Assembly (NCBI GenBank): GCA_046327915.1
Contig: JAXLXO010000009.1
Coordinates: 112,696 to 176,695, forward strand
Direction: 5' to 3'
DNA: 64,000 bases
Source of the DNA: VGTK01 sp046327915
GTDB taxonomy: Bacteria > Desulfobacterota > Binatia > UBA12015
Part shown: piece after piece, positions 44,868 to 57,995 of the stretch
Numbering within the stretch: the stretch's first letter is position 1
How the letters are laid out: each line of letters starts with the position of its first letter
The notes under the pieces: model-generated
Seen by the model: the letters and a program-made list of their open reading frames with translations, nothing else
Databases searched by the model: none
Told to the model about the DNA's origin: nothing
Program-made: the position numbers and the translations under genes

Positions 44868-47534
44868 TCAGCCCACGCGCGCGAGGCCGAGGCGTCCCGC
44901 CCAGCGCGCGTGCAGCATGCGCGCGAGTGCGGCGCTCCCCGGACGCGACAGGTCCGGATCCGCGCGCAGAACGTCCTCCGCGGCCGCGCGCGCGTCCTTC
45001 AGGATCGCGGTGTCGCGCAGCAGATTCGCGACCCGGAAGTCCGGCACGCCCGCCTGGCGCGTGCCGAGCAGCGCGCCCGGTCCGCGGATGGCGAGGTCGG
45101 CCTCCGCGATGCGCAGGCCGTCGCGCGTCTCGGTCATGACACGCAGGCGCTCCTTCGCCTCCGCCGACTGCGCCCAGTCCGCGACCAGCAGACAGTACGC
45201 CGCGTCGCTGCCACGCCCGACGCGCCCGCGCAGCTGATGCAGCTGGGCGAGCCCGAAGCGCTCCGCGTGCTCGATGACGATCACGCTCGCGTTCGGCACG
45301 TCGATGCCGACCTCGATCACGGTGGTCGCCACCAGGATGTCGTACTCGCCGGCCTTGAACGCACGCATCAGCTGCTCGCGCTCGGCGGACGGGATACGGC
45401 CGTGCACGAGCGCGATCCGCAGGTCGGGGAAGACCTCGTTCGCCAGCTCCGCCGCTGCCGACGTCGCATCGCGCAGGTCGCTCGCCTCGGACTCCTCGAT
45501 CAGCGGGTAGACGATGTACGCCTGCCGACCCGCCGCGACCTCCTTGCGCACCAGCTCGTAGGCGCGCTTGCGCTGCGCCATCCCGTAGACCTGCGTCGAG
45601 ACCGGCTTCCGACCCGGCGGCAGCTCGTCGATGTACGACAGGTCGAGGTCGCCGTAGACGCTCAGCGCGAGCGTGCGCGGGATCGGCGTCGCGGTCATCA
45701 GCAGCACGTCGGGTACGCCCTGCCCTTCGCCGCGCTTCGACAGCTCCGCGCGCTGCATCACGCCGAAGCGGTGCTGCTCGTCGATCACCGCGAGCCCGAG
45801 CTTCGCGAAACGCACGTCCTCCTGGATCAGCGCGTGCGTGCCGACGACGAGGCCGGGCTCGCCGGCCGCGAGCCGCGGCAGGATGGCGCGCCGGTCGGCG
45901 GTCGTCGCCTCGCCGGTCAAGTACCAGAGGTTCACGCCGAGGCCGTCGGCGACGCGGCGCACCGTGCTCCAGTGCTGCTCCGCGAGCAGCTCGGTCGGCG
46001 CCATGATCGCCGCCTGCCAGCCGCACTCGATCGCACGCAACGCCGCCGCGACCGCGACCACCGTCTTGCCGCTGCCGACGTCGCCCTGCAGCAGGCGGTG
46101 CATCGGGTGCGCCGCGCGCTGGTCGCTCGCAATCTCGTCGATCACGCGCGCCTGCGCTCCGGTCAGCGGGAACGGCAGCTTCGCGATCAGGCGCGCCGCG
46201 AGCTCGCCCGGTCCGTCGAACGAGATCCCCGGCTCGCGCGCGACCTGCGCCTTCCGCAGCAGCAGCCCGAGCTGCACGAGGAAGAGCTCGTCGAAGACGA
46301 TGCTGCGGTGCTCGAGCGATCGCGCCGTGCCGAGCGCGCGCGCGTCCGCGTCGGGACCGGGCTTGTGGACGCCGCGCAGCGCGTCCGCGAGCGGCGGCAG
46401 GCCGTAGCGGCGGCGGGCCGACTCCGGCACGACGTCCGGCACCAGCCGCGCCGCCGCGTCGACCGCCGCGTGCACGATGCGGCGCATGGTCGAGACCGGC
46501 ATCGCGGTGGGCTTCTCGTACACCGGCACGATGCGCGGCGGGCCGGCGCCGCCCTCGCCCTCGTCCATCGCCTCGAGCTCCGGGTGCACGATGCGCAGTG
46601 CGAAATCGTAGCCGCGCTCGACGCGGCCGTGCACCAGCCAGCGCTGTCCCGTCTTGAGGCGCGAGCGGAACCAGCGGATCTGGTGGTACCAGAGCAGCTC
46701 GACGCTCCCGGTCTCGTCGCCCGCGACGGCCGACAGGATCGCGCGCTTGCCGCCCTTGCCGACGTTGCGCTGGTCGACGCGGCGGATCTCGAGCACGGCG
46801 GACGCGGTGTCGCCGGCCTGCAGCTCGCCCGCGCGCCGCATCTGGCGGCGATCGTCGTAGCGGAACGGCACGTGGTACAGCAGGTCGTCGACCGTCTCGA
46901 GCCCGAACTTCGCCAGCTCCGTCGCGCGCTGCGGCCCGATGCCGGTCAGGCTCGACGTCGGCGATCCCGCGGCGCGGAGCCAGCGCTCGACCTGCTCGAG
47001 CGTCGCGTCGGGCGGCACCGGGACGTCGGCGCGGACCGGTGGTGCGGGCTCGTCGTCCGGCACGTCCGCCTCGTTCGGCTTCCCCGCGGAACGGACGGAA
47101 GGACTCGCGACGGCGCGCCGCGCCCCCGCCAGCGGTCGCGGCCGCGCCGTGCCCGGACGCGCCGCTTCCGTGTGCGGCTCCGCCTCCGCCCGCGGCGACG
47201 CCGCGTCCGGCTCGACGGTCGCGGCCGCTTCCGCCGGGACGCGCGCCTGCAGCGTCTCGAGCAGCGCGAGCGCCTCGGCCGCGAGCGTGCCGCGCTCGTC
47301 GGGCGGCACGTCGGCCGCGCCGAGTCGCTCGAAGATCGCGGCGAGACGCGCTGCCGCCGCGTGCGCCGTGTCGTCCGTGGCACGCGCGAGCGCCGCACGG
47401 ACCCCGGCGAGGCGCTCGTTCCAGACCCGCACCGGGACGCGCGTGCGCGCCCGCTGCGTCGCGTCGCCGTCGCGCAGGAAGCGCAGCGGCGGACCCGCGC
47501 TCGCGATCAGCTGCTCGAGCGGACCGTCCGCCAA
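44868..47534 (-). CDS. recG: ATP-dependent DNA helicase RecG with long N-terminal extension
   Basis: The 888-residue protein has about 190 extra N-terminal residues, Ala/Pro/Glu-rich in part, before the wedge domain (TGIGPQRATELAKFG). The helicase core shows LLQGDVGSGKTVVA, VIDEQHRFGVMQ, MTATPIPRTLAL and the C-terminal motif QLRGRVGRG. It remodels stalled replication forks and Holliday junctions. The start is a TTG and uncertain. It begins 12 bases after carB, so it is probably carried on the pyrimidine transcript. Confidence 0.95.
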   Translation of the reverse strand: MADGPLEQLIASAGPPLRFLRDGDATQRARTRVPVRVWNERLAGVRAALARATDDTAHAAAARLAAIFERLGAADVPPDERGTLAAEALALLETLQARVPAEAAATVEPDAASPRAEAEPHTEAARPGTARPRPLAGARRAVASPSVRSAGKPNEADVPDDEPAPPVRADVPVPPDATLEQVERWLRAAGSPTSSLTGIGPQRATELAKFGLETVDDLLYHVPFRYDDRRQMRRAGELQAGDTASAVLEIRRVDQRNVGKGGKRAILSAVAGDETGSVELLWYHQIRWFRSRLKTGQRWLVHGRVERGYDFALRIVHPELEAMDEGEGGAGPPRIVPVYEKPTAMPVSTMRRIVHAAVDAAARLVPDVVPESARRRYGLPPLADALRGVHKPGPDADARALGTARSLEHRSIVFDELFLVQLGLLLRKAQVAREPGISFDGPGELAARLIAKLPFPLTGAQARVIDEIASDQRAAHPMHRLLQGDVGSGKTVVAVAAALRAIECGWQAAIMAPTELLAEQHWSTVRRVADGLGVNLWYLTGEATTADRRAILPRLAAGEPGLVVGTHALIQEDVRFAKLGLAVIDEQHRFGVMQRAELSKRGEGQGVPDVLLMTATPIPRTLALSVYGDLDLSYIDELPPGRKPVSTQVYGMAQRKRAYELVRKEVAAGRQAYIVYPLIEESEASDLRDATSAAAELANEVFPDLRIALVHGRIPSAEREQLMRAFKAGEYDILVATTVIEVGIDVPNASVIVIEHAERFGLAQLHQLRGRVGRGSDAAYCLLVADWAQSAEAKERLRVMTETRDGLRIAEADLAIRGPGALLGTRQAGVPDFRVANLLRDTAILKDARAAAEDVLRADPDLSRPGSAALARMLHARWAGRLGLARVG

Positions 47535-47546
47535 GCTCCCGCCGCT

Positions 47547-50795
<3,249 letters not shown>

Positions 50796-50830
50796 CGTGG
50801 GGTTCTTTCGCTCGCGGGCGCGCGCGCTCG

Positions 50831-51985
50831 CTACTTTCGCTCGCGCTCGATCATGTCGACGAAGCGCCTGAACAGGTAGGCGGACTCGCGTGGACCGGGC
50901 GACGCCTCGGGATGGTACTGCACCGAGAACAGCGGCAGACGCTCGTGGCGGAGGCCCTCGACGGTGTCGTCGTTGAGATTGACGTGCGTGAGAACCGCGG
51001 TGCCGCGCAGCGAGTTCGTATCGACCGCGAAGCCGTGGTTCTGCGACGTGATCTCCACCTTCCCCGTCGCGAGGTCCTTGACGGGCTGGTTCGCGCCGTG
51101 GTGGCCGAACTTGAGCTTGTACGTCCTGCCGCCGAGCGCGAGGCCGAGGATCTGGTGGCCGAGGCAGATGCCGAACAGCGGCACCTCGCCGATCAGGTTC
51201 GCGACCTCGGTCTTCGCGTACGCGACCGCGTCCGGGTCGCCCGGGCCGTTCGACAGAAACACGCCGTCGGGCTTCATCGCGAGCACGTCCTTCGCGGGCG
51301 TCTGCGCGGGCACGACGCGCACGCGGCAGCCGGCGTCGACGAGGTTGCGCAGGATGTTGCGCTTGAGACCGAAGTCGTACGCGACCACGAAGTGCTTGGC
51401 GTCCCCGCGCGTGACGTAGCCCTTGCCGAGCTCCCAGCCGCCCTCGCTCCAGTCGTAGGCGTCGCGGCAGGTGACGAGGCTCGCGAGGTCCTGTCCCTCG
51501 AGCGACGGCAGCTGCTTCGCGCGCGCCACCAGCTTTGCCTCGTCGAGCTCGATGGTCGAGATGATCGCCTGCTGCGCGCCGGCCGTGCGCAGGTGGCGGA
51601 CCAGCGCACGGGTGTCGATGCACTCGATGCCGACGATGCCGTGCTGCGCCATGTAGTCGGCGAGCGTCTGCTGCGCGCGCCAGTTCGACGGCTCGGGCCA
51701 GTACTCGCGGACGATGAAGCCACGGACGTACGGCTTGCCCGACTCGACGTCCTCGGCGTTGACGCCGACGTTGCCGATCTCGGGGTAGGTCATCGCGACC
51801 ATCTGCCCCTCGTACGACGGGTCGGTGAGGATCTCCTGGTAGCCCGACATCGAGGTGTTGAACACCACCTCGCCGTTCGCCTCGCCCTCGGCGCCGAACG
51901 CGAGCCCGCGGAACGTCGTGCCGTCGGCGAGCGCCAGCAGCGCCGGCTTGCGGCTGCCCGTCGTCCGCTCGTTGCTGTCCGTCAA
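50831..51985 (-). CDS. carA: Carbamoyl-phosphate synthase, small (glutaminase) subunit
   Basis: The TTG at 51985 has GAAGGGAAG about seven bases upstream and gives 384 residues. The N-terminal part has GEVVFNTSMSGYQEILTDPS. The glutaminase domain shows the nucleophilic Cys in FGICLGHQ and the His-Glu pair in YHPEASPGP. It supplies ammonia from glutamine to CarB. It begins 13 bases after pyrC. Confidence 0.97.
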   Translation of the reverse strand: MTDSNERTTGSRKPALLALADGTTFRGLAFGAEGEANGEVVFNTSMSGYQEILTDPSYEGQMVAMTYPEIGNVGVNAEDVESGKPYVRGFIVREYWPEPSNWRAQQTLADYMAQHGIVGIECIDTRALVRHLRTAGAQQAIISTIELDEAKLVARAKQLPSLEGQDLASLVTCRDAYDWSEGGWELGKGYVTRGDAKHFVVAYDFGLKRNILRNLVDAGCRVRVVPAQTPAKDVLAMKPDGVFLSNGPGDPDAVAYAKTEVANLIGEVPLFGICLGHQILGLALGGRTYKLKFGHHGANQPVKDLATGKVEITSQNHGFAVDTNSLRGTAVLTHVNLNDDTVEGLRHERLPLFSVQYHPEASPGPRESAYLFRRFVDMIERERK

Positions 51986-51998
51986 GGTCGGCTTCCCT

Positions 51999-53333
<1,335 letters not shown>

Positions 53334-53364
53334 TCCTCTCCCGTTCCCGTGTTCCGATTCGGGC

Positions 53365-54354
53365 TCATTCGGCCGCGGCCACGCGCCGCAGCGGCACCGG
53401 CTCGTTCGCCGTGTCCTCGCCCGAGGACTCGATTCCGCGCCTCCGTCCGACCAGGACGTAGAGCGCCGCCATGCGCACCGCGACGCCGTTGGTCACCTGG
53501 TCCATGATCACCGAGTACGGCCCGTCGGCGACCGTGCTCGAGATCTCGACGCCGCGGTTCATCGGCCCGGGGTGCAGGATGATGACGTCCTTGCGCGCCT
53601 TGGCGACCGCGTCGGCCGACAGGCAGTACATGCGCGAGTACTCGTCGAGCGACGAGAAGTAGCGGCCGTTCATGCGCTCGCGCTGGATGCGCAGCATCAT
53701 GATGACGTCGGCGTCGCGCAGTCCCTCGTGCAGATCGTTCACCAGCTCGGCGCCGAGCTCGGCGAACTGCGACGGCACCAGCGTCGTCGGTCCGACGAAG
53801 CGCACGCGCGCGCCCATCGTGCGCAGCCCGAACAGGTTCGAGCGCGCGACGCGGCTGTGCAGCAGGTCGCCGACGATCGCGACCGTCAAGCCCTCGATCT
53901 GTCCCTTGTGCGAGCGGATCGTCAGCAGGTCGAGCAGCGCCTGCGTCGGGTGCTCGTGCGCGCCGTCGCCGCCGTTGATGATCGGGCAGTCGACGTGGCG
54001 CGCGAGCAGGTGCGGCGCGCCCGACGACGGGTGGCGCACGATGATCGCGTCCGGGCGCATCGCGGCGAGGTTGCGCGCCGTGTCGGTGAGCGTCTCACCC
54101 TTCTGCGCCGACGAGGACGAGGCCGACAGGTTGATCGTGTCGGCCGACAGCCGCTTGGCGGCGATCTCGAACGACGTCCGGGTGCGCGTGCTGTTCTCGT
54201 AGAACAGGTTCACCACGGTGCGTCCGCGCAGGGTCGGGACCTTCTTGATCTCGCGCTCGGAGACTTCCTTGAACGATTCCGCGGTGTCGAGCAGGAACGT
54301 GATCTCCTCCGCGGAGAGACCCTCGAGGCCGAGCAGATGTCGTCGCTCGAACAT
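53365..54354 (-). CDS. pyrB: Aspartate carbamoyltransferase, catalytic chain
   Basis: The 329-residue protein has the carbamoyl-phosphate loop FYENSTRTRTSFE near residue 52. HPTQALLDL and the C-terminal HPGPMNRGVEI follow, with all key residues kept. It is about 20 residues longer than typical, ending in an extra basic/acidic tail. No pyrI regulatory chain gene is adjacent. The start is three bases after the pyrR stop. Confidence 0.97.
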   Translation of the reverse strand: MFERRHLLGLEGLSAEEITFLLDTAESFKEVSEREIKKVPTLRGRTVVNLFYENSTRTRTSFEIAAKRLSADTINLSASSSSAQKGETLTDTARNLAAMRPDAIIVRHPSSGAPHLLARHVDCPIINGGDGAHEHPTQALLDLLTIRSHKGQIEGLTVAIVGDLLHSRVARSNLFGLRTMGARVRFVGPTTLVPSQFAELGAELVNDLHEGLRDADVIMMLRIQRERMNGRYFSSLDEYSRMYCLSADAVAKARKDVIILHPGPMNRGVEISSTVADGPYSVIMDQVTNGVAVRMAALYVLVGRRRGIESSGEDTANEPVPLRRVAAAE

Positions 54355-54357
54355 GGC

Positions 54358-54969
54358 TCACGCCCTCCGCGCGGGACGGCTCGCCGCCCGCGCATCACCG
54401 GCCGGGGACGCGGCCGGCGGCGGCAGGATCGCCACCTCGTCGATGCCGTCGTCCTCGCGCAGGCGGACCTGCACCTTCTCGGAATGCTGGGTCGGGAGAT
54501 TCTTGCCGACGTAGTCGGCGCGGATCGGCAGCTCGCGATGGCCGCGGTCGACCAGCACCGCGAGCTGGATGGCGCGCGGGCGCCCGAAGTCCATCAGCGC
54601 GTCGAGCGCCGCGCGGATGGTGCGTCCGGTGAAGAGCACGTCGTCGACCAGCAGGATGGTCTTGCCGTCGACCTCCCACGGGATCTCGGTGCTCTTGATC
54701 ACCGCGTGGTCGGCGCCGCGCGTGATGTCGTCGCGATAGAGCGTGATGTCCATCGCGCCGAAGGGCACGTCCTCGCCCTCGAGCTTGCGGATCTCGCTCT
54801 GCAGGCGCAGCGCGAGACGATCGCCGCGCGAGCGGATGCCGATGATGCCGAGGTCGGCGATGCCCTTGTTGCGCTCGACGACCTCGTGCGCGATGCGGGC
54901 GAGAGCACGTCCGACTCCTGCGGCGTCGAGCACGACGCGGCTAGGGGGATCGTTTTGCAGAACTCTCAT
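54358..54969 (-). CDS. pyrR: PyrR bifunctional regulator / uracil phosphoribosyltransferase
   Basis: The ATG at 54969 has AAAGG six bases upstream and gives 203 residues. The PRPP-binding motif is TILLVDDVLFTGRTIRAA, and IGIRSRGDRLA and DITLYRDDI are family landmarks. PyrR proteins bind pyr mRNA to control attenuation and also convert uracil to UMP. A 25-residue Ala/Pro-rich C-terminal tail is extra. Only about 90 bases lie between it and the divergent gene, so any attenuator must be elsewhere or regulation may work at translation. Confidence 0.95.
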   Translation of the reverse strand: MRVLQNDPPSRVVLDAAGVGRALARIAHEVVERNKGIADLGIIGIRSRGDRLALRLQSEIRKLEGEDVPFGAMDITLYRDDITRGADHAVIKSTEIPWEVDGKTILLVDDVLFTGRTIRAALDALMDFGRPRAIQLAVLVDRGHRELPIRADYVGKNLPTQHSEKVQVRLREDDGIDEVAILPPPAASPAGDARAASRPARRA

Positions 54970-55060
54970 TCATGACCTTTCCGAACCTCGCAGGATTCGA
55001 CTTAAAAGGTGCATCGGTTGGGTACAGCCGCGATGCCGGGAAGTCAATCGGGAGGACGCC

Positions 55061-55945
55061 ATGGGAACGACGACACGAGCCGCCGAGGACTACACGCAGA
55101 CGCCGTTGATCATCGAGGTCGCGGTCAACGGCGGCACGCAGCGCCGCGAGCACCCGCGCGTGCCGATCACGCCGGACGAGATCGTCGCGGACGGTCGCGC
55201 CTGCGCCGCGGAGGGCGCGTCGGTGATCCACGTCCACGGACGCAAGCCCGATGGCGCGTGGGCGTTCGACGACGCCGAGGCGCACCGCGAGGCCTTCCGC
55301 ACGCTGCGCGGCGAAGGGCTGGTCGTCTACCCGTCGATGATGTTCAGCCGCGACGACCCCGAGGCCCGATTCCGCCACGTCGACCAGCTCGGCGCCGAGG
55401 GATTGCTCGACTGGGCGCCGGTCGACACCGGCACCACGTACCTCGTGCCGTGCACGGGCGGACGCCTCGCCGCACGCGGCTTCACCTACGAGAATCCCGT
55501 CGCCGACAACCGGCACGCGCTGTCGCTCTGCCTGAAGCACCGGCTCGCGCCGAGCGTCGCGGCCTACGAGCCGCACTTCATCCGCCAGTTGCTGCTCCTG
55601 CTGCCGGAGTACCCGGGCATCCGGCCGGCGGTGGTGCGCTTCATGTTCGGCGGCGACCGCCTGCCCTTCGGCTTCCCCGCCGAACCGGCCTACGTCGACG
55701 CCTACGTCCGCCTGCTCGGCGACTCCGGGCTGCCGTGGATGGTCACCTGCTACGGCGGCGACGTCCTGCCCATCGCCGAGCACGCGATCCGGCGCGGCGG
55801 ACACGTCCGCGTCGGGCTCGAGGACGACGCCAGCGACCCGGCGCGCGGCAACGTCGAGCGCGTGCGCGAGATCGCCGCTCTGGCCCGCCGCCTGGGGCGC
55901 CCGATCGCGACACCGGCCGACGCGCGGCGCTTGACGGGAGGCTGA
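55061..55945 (+). CDS. BKACE-family (DUF849) beta-keto acid cleavage enzyme
   Basis: The ATG at 55061 has GGGAGG upstream and gives 294 residues. The TIM-barrel shows VAVNGGTQRRE, SVIHVHGRKPDG with the zinc-binding His pair, and DTGTTYLVP. The C-terminal RVGLEDDASDPARGN is also typical. BKACE enzymes condense a beta-keto acid with acetyl-CoA to give acetoacetate and a new acyl-CoA; the substrate varies and cannot be predicted. It is divergent from pyrR. Confidence 0.85.
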   Translation: MGTTTRAAEDYTQTPLIIEVAVNGGTQRREHPRVPITPDEIVADGRACAAEGASVIHVHGRKPDGAWAFDDAEAHREAFRTLRGEGLVVYPSMMFSRDDPEARFRHVDQLGAEGLLDWAPVDTGTTYLVPCTGGRLAARGFTYENPVADNRHALSLCLKHRLAPSVAAYEPHFIRQLLLLLPEYPGIRPAVVRFMFGGDRLPFGFPAEPAYVDAYVRLLGDSGLPWMVTCYGGDVLPIAEHAIRRGGHVRVGLEDDASDPARGNVERVREIAALARRLGRPIATPADARRLTGG

Positions 55946-55992
55946 TCCCGTCCGATGAACGTCGACCGGCCTGCGCCGAGGGGAGGATGGCG

Positions 55993-56793
55993 ATGGGGAT
56001 GGACATTCTGGCCGCACTGCTGTTCGTCGGGCTTTCCGTGGCGGGCCTGCTGATCGTCCGCGGGCGGGTGCCGCTGGCCCTGCTCGAGGAGCACCACGAG
56101 GTCGCCGGTATCTGCTTCGCGGTGGTCGGCGGGCTGTACGGCATCATCCTCGCGTTCGTCATGGTGTCGTCGTGGGAGCGCTACGAGACGGCGCGCCAGG
56201 ACACGGAGACCGAGGCCAGTGCTGCGGCCGACCTCTACCGCCACTCCGCCGGGTTCGGCGAGCCGGCGCGCACGCGCATCGGCAACGCGGTACTCGCCTA
56301 CGTCGAGAGCGTCGTGAACGAGGAGTTCCCCGCGATCACGGCGGGCGAGAGCTCGCCACCCACCCAGGAGCGCTACTTCGCCGTCTGGGACGCCGTGCTG
56401 TCGATGCACCCGGAGGAGTCGTGGGAGGTCGCGCTCTACCAGTCGAGCCTCGACCGCCTCGACGACCTCGCGGACGGGCGCCGCAACCGGATGTTCTATC
56501 TCGAGTCCGGGCTGCCCGGGATGATCTGGACGTTCCTCGGCGTCTTCGGCCTGATCACGGTCGGCTTCACGTGGATGTTCGGCATGAAGCGGCTCCTGCC
56601 CCAGGTGGTCATCACGATCGTTCTCGCCGGAACCATCGCGTGGACGCTGATTCTCGTGCGCGAGGCGCAGACACCGTTCTCGGGCGAGCTGAACGTCGGC
56701 GACCGGGCGTTCCGCGTCGCGCTGTCGTTCATGCAGAAGCAGCAGACGGTCCGCGTGATGGCGCTGCCGACGGCGACGGCGACGCCGGGGTGA
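55993..56793 (+). CDS. Bestrophin-like (DUF4239) membrane protein
   Basis: Of three closely spaced ATGs (55987, 55993, 55999), the one at 55993 has the best distance from GGGGAGG; it gives 266 residues. The protein has two membrane helices at the start (ILAALLFVGLSVAGLLIV and FAVVGGLYGIILAFVMVSSW). A soluble helical domain follows, and two further helices lie near 180-225. The FVMVSSWERYETA pattern and topology match DUF4239 proteins, whose function is not established. Its stop overlaps the next start (GTGA). Confidence 0.75.
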   Translation: MGMDILAALLFVGLSVAGLLIVRGRVPLALLEEHHEVAGICFAVVGGLYGIILAFVMVSSWERYETARQDTETEASAAADLYRHSAGFGEPARTRIGNAVLAYVESVVNEEFPAITAGESSPPTQERYFAVWDAVLSMHPEESWEVALYQSSLDRLDDLADGRRNRMFYLESGLPGMIWTFLGVFGLITVGFTWMFGMKRLLPQVVITIVLAGTIAWTLILVREAQTPFSGELNVGDRAFRVALSFMQKQQTVRVMALPTATATPG

Positions 56794-57920
56794 CGGAGTC
56801 GCTGCGGCGCGCCTCCCGCGCGTCCGCGACGCGGGTGATCGTCGGCCTGCTCGTGCTCGCCGCGAGCGGCCTCGCGATCGCGCGCTTCGCCGGCTGCGGC
56901 CGCGTCGGCCACGCGCTCGCGACGCTGCCGCTGCGGGAACGCCTCGCACAGCTGCTCGTCGTGCGCTTCGACGGCCCCGGCCTCTCGCCGGACGCTCGCA
57001 CCATGGTCGCCGAGCAGAAGGCCGGCGGCGTCGTGCTGTACGCGAAGTGGGGCAACGTCGCGGGCGAGGCGCAGCTGCGCGCGCTGACCACCGCCATCCA
57101 CGACGCGAACCCGCTGCACCCGCTGATCGCGATCGACCAGGAGGGCGGACGCGTCGACCGCCTGGTCGCCGTGCGCGGCAAGCGCCCGGCCGTGACCGCG
57201 CTCGCGGCGCGCGGCATCGACGCGATCGCGACCGCCGGCACGGAGGACGCACGCGACCTCGCGCGGCTCGGCATCGGGCTGAACCTCGCCCCCGTCGTCG
57301 ACGTCGAGCAGGTCGAGAACCGGCAGCTCGCCGAGCGGACCTTCGGACGCACGCCCGCCGACGTCACGACGCTCGCGGGAGCCTATCTGGCGGCGCTGCA
57401 GCGCGACGGCCACGTCGTCGGAGCGCTCAAGCACTTCCCCGGGCTCGGCGGCGTTCGCGAGGACCCGCACGTCGAGATCCCGCGCATCGACGCGGACCGC
57501 GCACGCCTCGCGTCGTTCGACTGGCAGCCGTTCCGCACGTTGATCGCGCGCGGCGACGTGCGCGCCGTCATGGTCACGCACGCCTTCGTCGGCGCGGTCG
57601 ACCCGCGGCACCCGGCCTCGCTGTCGCCGGCGCTGATCGGCGGGGTGCTGCGTGGCGAGCTCGGCTTCGACGGCGTCGTGCTCGCGGACGCGCTGACCAT
57701 GAAGGGCGTCGCGAGCGACGCGCCGCTCGGCGACGTGGCGCTGGCATCGATCCTCGCGGGCGCGGACCTGCTGCTGGGACCGGCCTCCCCGCAGGACGTG
57801 GCCGCGATCCTCGACCGGCTCGAGCGCGCGGTGGCCGATGGCGAGCTCGACCGCGGGCGCGTCGACGCATCGGTGCGCCGCGTGCTCGAGCTCAAGGCGC
57901 GGCTCGGGCTGCTCGACTGA
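56790..57920 (+). CDS. Family 3 glycoside hydrolase (NagZ-like beta-N-acetylhexosaminidase)
   Basis: The GTG at 56790 gives 376 residues with an N-terminal signal-anchor helix (VIVGLLVLAASGLAIA). The glycosidase shows LIAIDQEGGRVDRL and the NagZ motif ALKHFPGLGGV, with the His of EDPHVEIP. The nucleophile Asp is in VVLADALTMKG. NagZ removes N-acetylglucosamine from cell-wall fragments. A secreted or anchored form differs from the usual cytoplasmic enzyme. Translation is coupled to the membrane protein before it. Confidence 0.85.
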   Translation: MTESLRRASRASATRVIVGLLVLAASGLAIARFAGCGRVGHALATLPLRERLAQLLVVRFDGPGLSPDARTMVAEQKAGGVVLYAKWGNVAGEAQLRALTTAIHDANPLHPLIAIDQEGGRVDRLVAVRGKRPAVTALAARGIDAIATAGTEDARDLARLGIGLNLAPVVDVEQVENRQLAERTFGRTPADVTTLAGAYLAALQRDGHVVGALKHFPGLGGVREDPHVEIPRIDADRARLASFDWQPFRTLIARGDVRAVMVTHAFVGAVDPRHPASLSPALIGGVLRGELGFDGVVLADALTMKGVASDAPLGDVALASILAGADLLLGPASPQDVAAILDRLERAVADGELDRGRVDASVRRVLELKARLGLLD

Positions 57921-57995
57921 GCGCCTGCTCGCCCGCGGACCTCGCGCCGGACCGCGCACGCGTCCGAGCGTTGCGCCCCGTCGCGCGTGGTCGCG

